Positions 35,276-43,909 of a stretch of DNA of 64,000 nt are shown here, in pieces. Made by a program: the position numbers and the translations under genes. How positions within the stretch are numbered: position 1 is the stretch's first letter; every line of letters starts with the position of its first letter. This stretch comes from NCEH01 sp043195095 (lineage in GTDB: Bacteria; Pseudomonadota; Alphaproteobacteria; Rhizobiales; Xanthobacteraceae): assembly GCF_043195095.1 (NCBI RefSeq), contig NZ_JBAFWN010000006.1. The stretch is one strand, 5' to 3'. Under the pieces are notes generated by a model. It was not told where the DNA came from and made no database searches. It saw only the letters and a list, made by a program, of their open reading frames with translations.

Positions 35276-36000
35276 GTGAACGCGTTCTCCTCGGCATGCT
35301 CACCCCTTCGTCCAACACGGTGCTGGAGCCGGTGACGCAAGCCATGGTGGCGGGCCTGCCGGAAGTCTCCGCCCATTTCGGGCGGTTCAAGGTCACCGAA
35401 ATCGCGCTCTCCGACCGGGCGCTGGCCCAATTCGACGACACCGAGATTCTGCGCGCCGCGGAGCTTCTCGCCCACGCCAAGGTGGAGGTGATCGCCTGGA
35501 ACGGCACCTCTTCCGGCTGGCTCGGCTTCGAGGCCGACGCGCGATTGTGCGAGCGCATCACCGCCGCCACCGGCATCAAGGCCACCACCTCCATGCTGGC
35601 CCTGAATGAAATCCTGGAACGCAAAGGCGTGCGGGAGCTCGGCTTCGTCACGCCGTATCTCGACGAGGTGCAGACCCGGATCCTCTCCAATTACGCGGCC
35701 CTGGGCCACGCCTGCAAAGGCGAGCGGCATCTCGGGCTGCAGGACAATTTCTCGTTCTCCACCGTCACCGGCGGGCAGATTTCCGGCATGATCCGGGAGG
35801 TGGCCGCACAGGGGCCGCAGGCGATCACCGTCATCTGCACCAATCTGCGCGCCGCCCCGCTGGTGGAAGGGCTGGAGCGCGAGCTCGGCATCCCGATCTA
35901 CGACACCATCGCCACCGTGGTCTGGAAGAGCCTGCGCATGGCCGGCGTGGACACCAGCCGGGTCACCGGATGGGGCTCGCTTTTCCGCGATCTGGCCTGA
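35272..36000 (+). CDS. Maleate isomerase / arylmalonate decarboxylase-like protein (Asp/Glu racemase superfamily)
   Basis: A 242-residue member of the superfamily that includes maleate cis-trans isomerase, arylmalonate decarboxylase and EutA-like proteins. The N-terminus RVLLGMLTPSSNTVLEP is characteristic. Superfamily members that isomerise or racemise use two cysteines; here the second is present (TVICTNLRAAP) but the first position reads AWNGTSSGW, with no cysteine, which resembles the single-cysteine decarboxylase arrangement. A decarboxylase- or hydrolase-like reaction is therefore more likely than racemisation (inference). The ATG at 35272 overlaps the ATPase stop, placing it in the uptake operon, followed 5 bp later by the epimerase-like gene. 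Confidence 0.8.
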   Translation: MSERVLLGMLTPSSNTVLEPVTQAMVAGLPEVSAHFGRFKVTEIALSDRALAQFDDTEILRAAELLAHAKVEVIAWNGTSSGWLGFEADARLCERITAATGIKATTSMLALNEILERKGVRELGFVTPYLDEVQTRILSNYAALGHACKGERHLGLQDNFSFSTVTGGQISGMIREVAAQGPQAITVICTNLRAAPLVEGLERELGIPIYDTIATVVWKSLRMAGVDTSRVTGWGSLFRDLA

Positions 36001-36005
36001 GGCGG

Positions 36006-37010
36006 ATGGGCGTCTTCGTCAGCGGCAGTTCGGGCTTCATCGGCCTCACGGTGTGCGAGGCCCTGCTGGCGCGCGGCGAAAGCGTGGTGGGCTACGACCT
36101 CGCGCCGCCGCCACCGTTCGCCGAGGCGATATTCGCCCGCCTGCCGGGCCGGTTCCAATGGATCGCCGGCGATGCGACACACGAGGACGCCCTCACAGAC
36201 GCCCTTGCCACAAGTGGCGCGGACAGAATGCTCATATTGGCGGCGGTGACCGCCGACGCGCAGCGCGAGCGCACGGCGCCCCGCACCGTTATCGACGTGA
36301 ACGTGGGCGGCGTCGCCTCGGCGATGACGGCGGCGGCCGCCACCGGGATCAGGCGCATCGTCTATCTCGGGTCCGGCTCGGCCTATGGCGCGAGCGGCCG
36401 GGGCGCGGCGCCGCTGGACGAGGCGACGACACCACTGCGGCCCGAGGGTCTCTACGGCATCAGCAAGCGGGCCGGGGAAGCGGTGGCCCTGCGGCTTGCC
36501 GAACTCTGCGGCCTCGATCTCGTGGTCGGGCGGCTCGGAACATGCTTTGGACCCTGGGAATATGCGACCTCGGCGCGGGACACGCCGAGCGCACCATTCC
36601 AGGTGCTGCGGCGCGCCGCGCGGGGCGAAGAGGTGGTGTTGCCGCGGGCCCACCCGCGCGACTGGTTCTATGGGCGCGACGCCGCCGCCGCGATCCTCGC
36701 CCTGATGGACACGCCGCGCCTGCCACACGCCATCTATAATCTTTCAGCAGGTTTCATCTGGTCGCTGGCTGACTTCTGCCGCGCGCTCGCCCTGCGCCGC
36801 CCGGATATGACATGGCGCTTCGCCCAGCCTTCCGAGGCCGGGAACGTGAACCTCTACATGCCTTACGACCGGGCGCCCATGGCCAACGGCCGCCTGCGCG
36901 CGGACACCGGATTTGTGCCGCATCATGATCTGCCCGCCGCCCTCGACGCTTATCTGGCATGGCTGGACACGGCCGGCGCCCATTGGCTCACACGCGAGAC
37001 CGCGCCATGA
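36006..37010 (+). CDS. NAD-dependent epimerase/dehydratase family protein
   Basis: A 334-residue extended short-chain dehydrogenase. The nucleotide-binding glycine motif is VSGSSGFIG at residues 5-13, the acidic residue ending the second strand is in VVGYDLAP, and the active site has Ser/Tyr near YLGSGSAYGAS and Y-x3-K in LYGISKRAGEA. GRLGTCFGPWEYAT and PRDWFYGRDAAAAI (binding the sugar or acyl part in relatives) follow. The exact substrate cannot be told. The start at 36006 (MGVFVSGSSG) is chosen since the glycine motif must be N-terminal. Its stop overlaps the next SDR start, so it belongs to the same operon. Confidence 0.85.
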   Translation: MGVFVSGSSGFIGLTVCEALLARGESVVGYDLAPPPPFAEAIFARLPGRFQWIAGDATHEDALTDALATSGADRMLILAAVTADAQRERTAPRTVIDVNVGGVASAMTAAAATGIRRIVYLGSGSAYGASGRGAAPLDEATTPLRPEGLYGISKRAGEAVALRLAELCGLDLVVGRLGTCFGPWEYATSARDTPSAPFQVLRRAARGEEVVLPRAHPRDWFYGRDAAAAILALMDTPRLPHAIYNLSAGFIWSLADFCRALALRRPDMTWRFAQPSEAGNVNLYMPYDRAPMANGRLRADTGFVPHHDLPAALDAYLAWLDTAGAHWLTRETAP

Positions 37011-37813
37011 CCTCATCCGCTGAAATCCCGCCTGCCGAGACGCCACGCCTTGCGGGACGCGTTTGCATCGTCACCGGCGGCGCGTCCGGTATCGGCCGCG
37101 CCATCGCCCGCCTGTTCGCCCGCCATGGGGCACATGTGGTGATCGCCGACGTCACGCAGGATGTGATCGAAGGCGGCGCGCCCACCGCCGCGCTGATCGC
37201 CCAGGACGGCGGCAGCGCCCTGTTCCACCGCACAGACGTCTCGAAGGCCGATCAGGTGGAGGCGCTGGTGGACGCCACGGTCGCCCGCTTCGGTCGCCTC
37301 GAGGTGATCGTGAACGACGCCTGCATCCGCCATCCGCGCCGCCTGACGGATCTGGCCGAAGAGGATTGGAACCGCATGCTCGCGGTCAACCTCACCGGCG
37401 TTTTCCTCTGCTGCCGGGCCGCCGTGCGGCAGATGCTGACACAGGACACGCGCGGGGAAGTGCGCGGGCGCATCGTCAATCTCTCCTCCCAGCACGGCAT
37501 GATCGCCGCGCCCGAGGACCTGGCCTATGGCGTGACCAAGGCCGGCATCGCCTATCTGACCCGCCAGGTGGCGGCCGATTATGCGCAGGACGGCATCGTC
37601 TGCAATGCGGTGGCGCCCGGCAAGATCGTGACCGGCCAGGGCGGACGCCTGCAGGACCCGCAGGTTCTCGATCGCGCACGGCGGCGCACGCCGTGGCCGC
37701 GCTTTGGCGCACCCGACGATGTCGCCCACGCCGCCCTCTATCTCGCCAGCGACGATGCCCGGTTCGTCACCGGCATCAATCTGATGGTGGACGGCGGCTG
37801 GATGGCCGCGTAA
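37007..37813 (+). CDS. Short-chain dehydrogenase/reductase (SDR)
   Basis: A 268-residue classical SDR. The cofactor site is VTGGASGIGRAIARL (TGxxxGxG), DV in HRTDVSKADQ, and the catalytic residues are Ser in VNLSSQHGM, Tyr and Lys in AYGVTKAGI. The usual NNAG motif reads VNDACIR, so the second Asn and the Gly are replaced, which is uncommon. It ends with ARFVTGINLMVDGGW, the standard SDR C-terminus. The ATG at 37007 overlaps the upstream stop. It is probably the last gene of the operon starting at 32651 and would oxidise or reduce a hydroxyl intermediate of the pathway. Confidence 0.9.
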   Translation: MTSSAEIPPAETPRLAGRVCIVTGGASGIGRAIARLFARHGAHVVIADVTQDVIEGGAPTAALIAQDGGSALFHRTDVSKADQVEALVDATVARFGRLEVIVNDACIRHPRRLTDLAEEDWNRMLAVNLTGVFLCCRAAVRQMLTQDTRGEVRGRIVNLSSQHGMIAAPEDLAYGVTKAGIAYLTRQVAADYAQDGIVCNAVAPGKIVTGQGGRLQDPQVLDRARRRTPWPRFGAPDDVAHAALYLASDDARFVTGINLMVDGGWMAA

Positions 37814-37944
37814 CGCGCCCCGGCGGCTCCGCCGCGCGGCACCTGATCGGAGCAGTTCAAGACATTCGGTGACCACCCCAAATCTTGGAGGTCAGGGGGA
37901 AGGACCTCCCATGGACATGTCACCATGGGTCCGCTAGACGAAGG

Positions 37945-37963
37945 TTGTAAACTGTTGCCAATG
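37945..37963. promoter_or_regulatory. GntR-type operator copy 1 (upstream of gntR at 38085)
   Basis: TTGTAAACTGTTGCCAATG; the left half matches the operators at 38812, 46699 and 57494. It lies about 120 bp upstream of the regulator start, which is consistent with autoregulation. The rest of 37814-38084 shows no gene. Confidence 0.6.
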
Positions 37964-38084
37964 TTGGATCGCCTGAATTCATGACAGGCTTATCCCTGAT
38001 ACCGCGCTGTTTCGCATGTTGCGTTTACATGAAGCCGCTTGGTACCGAGGCAAGTCACCTTTTATCGCGCGGAGTACTCGCACC

Positions 38085-38762
38085 ATGGCCAAAACCGAGG
38101 ACGCCCTGTCGGCCATTGCGCAGCGCCGCACCCAATCGCTCACGGACATCGTGCGCAAGGAGCTGGAGCGGATGATCCTGAGCGGGGAAATCCGCGCGGG
38201 GGAACGCATCAACGAACAGACTCTCGCGACCCAGCTGGGCGTCAGCCGGGGGCCAATCCGCGAGGCGACCCGGGCGCTGGAACGCGCCGGGCTGGTGACG
38301 TCCGTGGTCAACCACGGCAGCTTCGTGCGGGCCATCGAGGCGGACGAGGCCGCGGAAATCTACGATCTGCGCGCAGTTCTGTTCGGCTTCGCGTGCAGCC
38401 GGCTCGCCGCCCATATGTCGGCGGAGCAGGAGGCCGTGCTGGAAGACTTGCTCGCGCAGATGGATCTCGCGGTCAAGAAGAGCAAGGCCACTTTATACTA
38501 TCAGCTGAACCTGCGCTTCCACGAGCAAGTGATGAATTTCTCTGGCCACCGCCGGCTGAAGGAGACCTACGAATCCCTGGTGAAGGAAATGCATCTCGTG
38601 CGGCAGAGATCCCTGATGTCCGCGGCGAGCATGCGGGAATCCAATGCCGAGCATGCGGCCCTGCTCGCCGCCATGTCCGCCGGCGACGTGACGCGCGCGC
38701 GCCAGCTGGGCGAGGCCCATGCCCAGGGCGGCAAGCGCCGCTCGTTCGCCGCCGGCACCTGA
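38085..38762 (+). CDS. GntR-family (FCD) transcriptional regulator, probable master regulator of the ureide region
   Basis: A 225-residue GntR/FadR-type protein: winged helix (LTDIVRKELERMILSGEIRA, INEQTLATQLGVSRGPIREA, then ALERAGLVTSVVNHGSFVR) at about residues 15-80, and an all-helical FCD effector domain (EIYDLRAVLFGFACSRLA; FHEQVMNFSGHRRL; ESNAEHAALLAAMSAGD). The start at 38085 (MAKTEDAL) is preferred to an in-frame upstream start in the operator region. Operator-like palindromes of the TTGTAAACTGTTNACA type lie before this gene, before the next gene, and before the Liv operon, asparaginase, the third hydantoinase and the alpha/beta hydrolase, suggesting that one regulator coordinates them all. 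Confidence 0.9.
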   Translation: MAKTEDALSAIAQRRTQSLTDIVRKELERMILSGEIRAGERINEQTLATQLGVSRGPIREATRALERAGLVTSVVNHGSFVRAIEADEAAEIYDLRAVLFGFACSRLAAHMSAEQEAVLEDLLAQMDLAVKKSKATLYYQLNLRFHEQVMNFSGHRRLKETYESLVKEMHLVRQRSLMSAASMRESNAEHAALLAAMSAGDVTRARQLGEAHAQGGKRRSFAAGT

Positions 38763-38811
38763 CCCCCTTCCGCGCAGCACCACCACCCTCGGTACGGCCA
38801 ACATCTGACCA

Positions 38812-38831
38812 TTGTAAACTGTTGACAGTTT
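38812..38831. promoter_or_regulatory. GntR-type operator copy 2 (upstream of the AbrB-type transporter)
   Basis: TTGTAAACTGTTGACAGTTT, with the inner palindrome-like ACTGTTGACAGT; the reverse complement of that 12-mer occurs at 52733-52744. It lies 62 bp before the ATG at 38894. Confidence 0.7.
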
Positions 38832-38893
38832 TTGATCCCACGTCGTATCGAGAAGGAAAGGCGCCGCCTGGGAAGAGGGTCGAGGTCACACGC

Positions 38894-39955
38894 ATGGACA
38901 GGCGCAGACGCTGGATGAAGGTGGCCGCCACATTCGCTGCGGCCGCGCTCGGCGGCGCGGGAATGGCGGCGCTGGGGGCGCCCCTCGCCTGGCTGCTCGG
39001 GGCGCTGCTGGTGGTTGCCGCCCTCGGCCTTCTCGGTGCGCCCATCGAGGTTCCGCCCTGGTCCCGGCAAGGCGGGCAGGTGATCGCGGGAGTGGCGATC
39101 GGCCTGTATTTCACGCCGACCTTGATGGACCACCTGCTCTCCAATATCGGCTACATGCTGTTTGCGGCCGGGGTGTCGATTTTCGCCGGTGGCATGCTTT
39201 CCCTGCTGCTCGCGCGCTCGGCGAAGGTCGACAATACGACCGCTTATTTCGCCAGCCTGCCTGGCGGCGTGGCCGAGATGTCGGTGTTGGCGGAACGCTT
39301 TGGGGGAGATACCGCGCTGGTCGCGCTGTCCCAATCGCTTCGCATCGTGGTGGTGGTTCTGACGATTCCTGTCTCGATCGCGTTTTTCGGCGTCCATGGC
39401 GCGGAAAGCTACCTGCCGCCCGCGCTTCCGGTGAAGCCGCTGGAAATGGTCGGCATGCTGCTGATGGGCCTCGCCTGTGCGTATCTGCTCGGCCGGATCC
39501 GCATGGTAAACAACTGGCTGCTGGGCGGCCTCGTGGTCGGCGCGACCGTCGCGCTGCTGCAGCTTCCGCTGTCGGGCATACCGACGCCGGTGGTGGATGT
39601 CAGCCAGGTCCTGATCGGCGCCGCCCTCGGCGCCCGCTTTCGCCGCCACATGATCCAGCGGTTGCGGAATTTCGTGCCGGCGGCCGTCACCAACACCTTG
39701 CTGCTGATCGCTTTCAACGTCGGCATGGCTGCGGTGATCGGCTGGCATGCGGGCCTCGACCTCGCCACCATGGTGCTGGCCAATGCACCCGGAGGGGTGG
39801 CGGAGACCAGCATCACCGCCAAGACCCTGCACCTCGGGGTGGCAGAGGTGACGGCGTTCCATCTGGTGCGGATTCTCTGCATCATCCTCCTGAGTGCGCC
39901 GGCCTACCGGCTGGCCCGCTTTGCCGCGTTGCAGGTGCGCGGCAGCTCGAGCTGA
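38894..39955 (+). CDS. AbrB-family membrane protein (putative transporter)
   Basis: A 353-residue polytopic membrane protein with a duplicated AbrB (AbrB_dup) architecture, roughly ten membrane segments. Each half carries the family signature around a buried charged residue: FASLPGGVAEMSVLAERFGG in the first half and VLANAPGGVAETSITAKTLH in the second. These proteins are often mislabelled as AbrB transcriptional regulators or ammonia monooxygenase; a transport role is inferred. The start at 38894 (MDRRRRWMKV) matches the first membrane segment. The operator 62 bp upstream ties it to the GntR regulon, so it may move a substrate or product of the ureide pathway. Confidence 0.85.
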   Translation: MDRRRRWMKVAATFAAAALGGAGMAALGAPLAWLLGALLVVAALGLLGAPIEVPPWSRQGGQVIAGVAIGLYFTPTLMDHLLSNIGYMLFAAGVSIFAGGMLSLLLARSAKVDNTTAYFASLPGGVAEMSVLAERFGGDTALVALSQSLRIVVVVLTIPVSIAFFGVHGAESYLPPALPVKPLEMVGMLLMGLACAYLLGRIRMVNNWLLGGLVVGATVALLQLPLSGIPTPVVDVSQVLIGAALGARFRRHMIQRLRNFVPAAVTNTLLLIAFNVGMAAVIGWHAGLDLATMVLANAPGGVAETSITAKTLHLGVAEVTAFHLVRILCIILLSAPAYRLARFAALQVRGSSS

Positions 39956-39965
39956 CCGCGCTCGA

Positions 39966-40352
39966 TCATTCCACGTCGTCGAGCAGGCTCACATGGGCGG
40001 CAACGATCTGCCAGCCCTCGGGAAACCGGATCCATGTCTGCATCTGCCGCCCCACCTTGCCGGGTAGACTGGCGCGCCGAAACAGGGTCGAGGCGGTGGC
40101 GGCATCGCGCCCATAGGTAGTGATCACCGTGCGCGAAAGCGTGCGCATCAGGTTCGCGCCGGAATTCGCGGTCCGGAAGGCGCTGATCTCGGCATAGCCG
40201 TAGAGATTTTCGCCCATCCCGTAGCGGATCGTGCGCGGATCGTCCCGGAACAGGGCATCAAACCCCGCCACATCGTTGGAAAGCACGGCGGCTTCATAAT
40301 GCGCAAAAGCCGCCTCGACCTCGGCCAATACCTCGGGGAGATTGATCTCCAT
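39966..40352 (-). CDS. hpxZ: HpxZ/AtzH-like protein
   Basis: A 128-residue NTF2-fold protein of the HpxZ/AtzH (DUF3225) family. It begins MEINLPEVLAEVEAAFAHYE and contains SNDVAGFDALFRDDPRTIRYG, GENLYGYAEISAFRTA and the C-terminal GWQIVAAHVSLL, all typical. AtzH relatives act next to amidases in cyanuric-acid and ureide breakdown, and HpxZ is linked to oxalurate catabolism. ATG 40352 is used since AGAGG lies upstream; ATG 40385 is an alternative. It is the last gene of the minus-strand operon that starts with the Liv-type binding protein. Confidence 0.85.
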   Translation of the reverse strand: MEINLPEVLAEVEAAFAHYEAAVLSNDVAGFDALFRDDPRTIRYGMGENLYGYAEISAFRTANSGANLMRTLSRTVITTYGRDAATASTLFRRASLPGKVGRQMQTWIRFPEGWQIVAAHVSLLDDVE

Positions 40353-40381
40353 ACCCTGACCTCTTTCCAAAAGCCTGCCGT

Positions 40382-41287
40382 TCATTCGAACTCCTCGCTG
40401 CCGGGGATGACCCCCCTTGGCAGATCGGCGACGTAGCGGGCGAGTTCGCCGGGCCGCGTGATCCACAATTTGTCGCGCTGCTCCATCATGTGCGCGAAGG
40501 CTTCGCGTAGGGCATGCAGCCGGAACGGCTGCCCGACGATGAAGGGGTGCAGCACCACGCTGCACACCAGGGGATATTTGCGCGATTGGATCAGCATCTC
40601 ATCGAACTGATCGACGATCATTTGCGCGAAGTCGCGGCCGCTATGCTGGCGGAAGACCATGGCGGGACTGTCATTGAGTTCGATCGAGTAGGGAATGGAG
40701 AGCAACGGCCCGGAGCGCGTGCGCATCCAGAACGGCTGGTCGTCCGCCGCCCAATCCATCACATAGCTGAAGCCCTCCTCTTTCAGGAGGTCGAGTGTGC
40801 AGGCGCTTTCCGCGATATAGGGGCCGAGCCAGCCCTGAGGCGCCGTGCCGGCATGCCGTAGAATGGCGTCGCGGCTCTCGGCGATGAGGCGGCGCTCGTC
40901 GTCTTCCCACCATCCGTCCTGGCGTTCCGAATTGGTCCGCCCGTGGCCGACGAATTCGTCACCGCGTGCCAACAGGGCCGGGGCGATTTCCGGGCAGGCG
41001 TCGAGCGCTGCGGCGTTCACATTGTGCGCGCAGGGCAAATCGAATTCGTCCAGCAAATCAAGAAGGTACCAGAGCCCGACGCGGTTTCCATAGTCACGCC
41101 AAGCGTAATTGCGCTGATTCTGCGGCGCCCCCAGCTGGGCGCTGTCACTTCCGAGGCCGGCGCGAAACGCGAAATGCTCGATATTGTTGCTGACCACGAG
41201 CGCAAGGCTGGCGCCGTTCGGCCAAGCATAGCCTGGGCGCTGCGGCAGGGCGCTATGAGCATATCGGCCGTGCTGGGGAAGCTTCAT
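40382..41287 (-). CDS. Polysaccharide-deacetylase-fold hydrolase (PuuE/allantoinase-like)
   Basis: A 301-residue protein of the NodB-homology superfamily. ALVVSNNIEHFAF, RVGLWYLLDLLDEFDLPCAHNVNAAALD, EFVGHGRTNSERQDGWWEDDERRLI and GWLGPYIAESACTLDLLKEEGFSYVMDW resemble the cofactor-independent allantoinase PuuE and related amidohydrolases rather than chitin deacetylases. Near the C-terminus LVCSVVLHPFIVGQPFRL follows. Hydrolysis of a cyclic ureide or imide C-N bond is plausible from family and context. It lies between the cyclase-family gene and hpxZ (29 bp gap), consistent with one operon. Confidence 0.85.
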   Translation of the reverse strand: MKLPQHGRYAHSALPQRPGYAWPNGASLALVVSNNIEHFAFRAGLGSDSAQLGAPQNQRNYAWRDYGNRVGLWYLLDLLDEFDLPCAHNVNAAALDACPEIAPALLARGDEFVGHGRTNSERQDGWWEDDERRLIAESRDAILRHAGTAPQGWLGPYIAESACTLDLLKEEGFSYVMDWAADDQPFWMRTRSGPLLSIPYSIELNDSPAMVFRQHSGRDFAQMIVDQFDEMLIQSRKYPLVCSVVLHPFIVGQPFRLHALREAFAHMMEQRDKLWITRPGELARYVADLPRGVIPGSEEFE

Positions 41288-41355
41288 GAGATTTGCCTTT
41301 GTAGGGGCCGGCGCCGGCACGCACGCGCCGTGCGCGCCCCTGTTCGCCCGTCCTG

Positions 41356-42045
41356 TCACTCGAAGATGGCGACCGCCCGGATGGGACTCGCAGTACCGCC
41401 GCGGATCTTGAGCGGGAAGCCGACGAAGCGGAATCGGCCGCGCCCTACCAGCTTGTCCAGATTGGCGAGGCATTCCATGTGGGTGATCCCCCGCTCGGCG
41501 CACGCCAGATGGGCCTGGAAATTCAGCTCGCCCTCCGGCGCCGGGCTCACAGCCTCCACGCCGAACATGCCAATGCCCTTGTCGGCCAGCCAATGCACGC
41601 TCTCCAGCGCAAGGCCCGGAAACTCATGGGGATAGCCGGGTTTGCCGAGCAAGCGGTCGTTGGTGGCCATATAGAGCATCACGGTATCGCCGGGGCGGAT
41701 TTCCTCCCCGGAGGCCTCAAGCGCCGCCTCCATTTCGGCCACCGTGATCGCATGGCGCAGAGGAACGTGAGAGAGGTCCAGACAGATGGCGGAGGTGTAG
41801 AATTTCTCCAGCGGCATCTGGTCGATCGACTGCGCCTCGGGGCGGGAATCGAAATGAACGGGGGCATCCACATGGGTGCCCGCATGATCGCTGAAGGCGA
41901 TGGACAAAGCTTTGGACGTGAAGTCCGTATTTCCTGCCCGCTTCTTTTCGGAATGATCATACCAGACCGAAATCACCACCGGCGGATGCGAGGGATGCAC
42001 CTGGGTGCGATGGAAAATCTCCCGGCTCAGATCTATGAGTTCCAC
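41356..42045 (-). CDS. Cyclase-family hydrolase (kynurenine formamidase-like)
   Basis: A 229-residue metal-dependent hydrolase with the family motif in SDHAGTHVDAPVHFD (HxGTHxDxPxH), plus VMLYMATNDRLLGKP and GIGMFGVEAVSPAPEG. Relatives include kynurenine formamidase, isatin hydrolase and cyclic amide hydrolases, which open C-N bonds of amides or lactams; its place beside other amide hydrolases suggests a linear or cyclic amide intermediate. It lies between livM and the PuuE-like gene on the minus strand, 25 bp after livM. Confidence 0.87.
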   Translation of the reverse strand: MELIDLSREIFHRTQVHPSHPPVVISVWYDHSEKKRAGNTDFTSKALSIAFSDHAGTHVDAPVHFDSRPEAQSIDQMPLEKFYTSAICLDLSHVPLRHAITVAEMEAALEASGEEIRPGDTVMLYMATNDRLLGKPGYPHEFPGLALESVHWLADKGIGMFGVEAVSPAPEGELNFQAHLACAERGITHMECLANLDKLVGRGRFRFVGFPLKIRGGTASPIRAVAIFE

Positions 42046-42070
42046 GGACGTCTCCTCAAATCGTTTCGTC

Positions 42071-43012
42071 TCAATTGCGCTTCGTTATGGCGACAGCGTC
42101 CCCGGGCAGGATGGGTGAAAGCACGTCCTCCGGCCGCAGGGCACCCTTCGGCAGGCGTTCGGGGCGCAGCGTGAAGCCGAGAATGCGGCGGGCGACGCCG
42201 AGCGGGGTCCGGGTCAGGAGCCCGTCAGGGCGCCACAGCATGACGCCGACGATGATCAGCCCGTAGACGATGAGCCGATATTCGTTGGCGAAGCGCAACG
42301 CCTCCGGCAAAGCGGTGAGGACCACGGCGCCAAGTATCGGGCCGGCCAAAGTCTGCAAACCGCCGAACAGAAGGAAGATGACGTAATTGAGCGAGACGAA
42401 GAAGCCGAGCTGGGACGGCGTGATCACGAGCAGATAATGGGCCTGCACCGCACCGGCCATGCCGATCAGCGCGCTGCCCAGCGCGAAGGTGATGATGCGC
42501 ACCTGGGCGACCGAAACCCCCATGGAGGCCGCCGCCAGCGGGTCGTCGCGCACCGCCCGCGCGGCATAGCCAAGCCGCGACCCGTCGAACCGCCATGCGA
42601 CGTAGAATGCGATGACCGCGACCACCACGCAGGTGAAGAGCCCGGTATGCGGCTCAAGCCCGGTGAAGCTGTTTGCCCCGCCGATGTAATCCCAGTTGAA
42701 CGCCAGCACCGAAAGCGCTTCGCCGGCCGCGAGCGTCGTCAGCTTCAGGATGAAATCCCGCATCTTCAGGGTCAGCAGCGCCAGGATGCAGCCGAGCGCA
42801 CCGCCCATGAACGCGCCCGCCGCGACCGCCGGCACGAACGGGACGCCGAACTTCACCGTCAGAATTCCCGAGGCATAGCCGCCGACGCCCGCGATCGCCG
42901 CCGTGGCCATGGAGAGCTGCCCGGACAGCGCGGTGACATAAAGCCCGATCGTCATCGCGACGTTCAGCAAGGTGAAGATCAGGATCGGTTCGAAGAAGGC
43001 AAGATTGGGCAT
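42071..43012 (-). CDS. livM: Branched-chain amino acid-type ABC transporter permease LivM
   Basis: A 313-residue inner-membrane permease with eight to ten hydrophobic segments (IFTLLNVAMTIGLYVTALSG; FILKLTTLAAGEALSVLAF; VRIITFALGSALIGMAGAVQ). The motif ARAVRDDPLAAASMGVSV is the LivM coupling region. Such HAAT transporters import amino acids, amides or urea; given the adjoining catabolic genes an amide/ureide substrate is likely. It follows livH by 12 bp. Confidence 0.92.
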   Translation of the reverse strand: MPNLAFFEPILIFTLLNVAMTIGLYVTALSGQLSMATAAIAGVGGYASGILTVKFGVPFVPAVAAGAFMGGALGCILALLTLKMRDFILKLTTLAAGEALSVLAFNWDYIGGANSFTGLEPHTGLFTCVVVAVIAFYVAWRFDGSRLGYAARAVRDDPLAAASMGVSVAQVRIITFALGSALIGMAGAVQAHYLLVITPSQLGFFVSLNYVIFLLFGGLQTLAGPILGAVVLTALPEALRFANEYRLIVYGLIIVGVMLWRPDGLLTRTPLGVARRILGFTLRPERLPKGALRPEDVLSPILPGDAVAITKRN

Positions 43013-43024
43013 GATGCCTCCAGC

Positions 43025-43897
43025 TCAAGTGGCGTAGGAACCGAACAAGCCGTTCGGCCGCAGATAGAGCACGCCGATCAGCACGAAGAAGGCCACCGCA
43101 TCGCGCAGCGATGAGGAGACGTAGCCGGTCACCAGAGCCTCGAGCACGCCGAGCGCGAGGCCGACCGCGATCACCGCCTCGAAATAGCGATTGCCCGCCA
43201 CCAGCATGCAGATGAACGCCTTCAGCCCATACAAAAGACCCACGAAGGCGGAGGCGGAGCCATACAGCGAGCCCACCGCGACGGCGGCGAGGCCCGCCAT
43301 GGTCGAGGCAAGCCAGAAGGTGATCTGGCACACGCGCCGCACGTCCACGCCGAACGCGGCGGCAACGTCCGGCCGCTCGGCGATCGCCCGCGTGGCCCGC
43401 CCGATGTGGGTGCGCCGCACATAGAGGCTCGCCAGCACCAGCAACGCCGCGCACAGGCCGAGGCAGAACATCTGGCGCAGGGTGAGCAGCACCGGGCCGA
43501 TTTCATAAAAGCGCGCCGGCAGCAGGCGCGGATAGGGAATCGGATCGGGACCGACGATCACCGCCATGCCGTTCTGGAGGATGACGGAGACGCCCAGCGT
43601 CGCGATCAGGGTCGTCAGCACGTCCCGCCCGCGCAAAGGGGCGACCACGGTGCGCTCGATGATGGCGCCGATGGCGGTGGACCCGACAGCGCCGCCCAGT
43701 AGCGCAACCGCCAGCCCGCCGCCGGGCACGAACCCCGCCGCTACCATGCCGGTGAACATGCCGATCATGAACACGTCGGGATGGGCAAACTGGATCACGC
43801 GCAGCACCGTGAAGGCGAGCGCGAACCCCACCGCGACGACGGCGTAAGTACTGCCGATCACCAGGCCGTTGCTGAGTTGTTGGAGGAAAAGATCCAT
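43025..43897 (-). CDS. livH: Branched-chain amino acid-type ABC transporter permease LivH
   Basis: A 290-residue permease: MDLFLQQLSNGLVIGSTYAV at the N-terminus is the LivH signature, TRAIAERPDVAAAFGVDVRRV is the coupling loop and FVLIGVLYLRPNGLFGSYA is the conserved C-terminus. About eight membrane segments. It partners with livM (12 bp away) and the LivF/LivG ATPases. Confidence 0.93.
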   Translation of the reverse strand: MDLFLQQLSNGLVIGSTYAVVAVGFALAFTVLRVIQFAHPDVFMIGMFTGMVAAGFVPGGGLAVALLGGAVGSTAIGAIIERTVVAPLRGRDVLTTLIATLGVSVILQNGMAVIVGPDPIPYPRLLPARFYEIGPVLLTLRQMFCLGLCAALLVLASLYVRRTHIGRATRAIAERPDVAAAFGVDVRRVCQITFWLASTMAGLAAVAVGSLYGSASAFVGLLYGLKAFICMLVAGNRYFEAVIAVGLALGVLEALVTGYVSSSLRDAVAFFVLIGVLYLRPNGLFGSYAT

Positions 43898-43909
43898 CTC
43901 GACGCCGTC

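Noticed and set aside
37007..37813. SDR gene as inactive because of the missing NNAG motif
   Set aside because: The catalytic Ser, Tyr and Lys and the cofactor glycine motif are intact, so NDAC is noted as a variant rather than evidence of a pseudogene.
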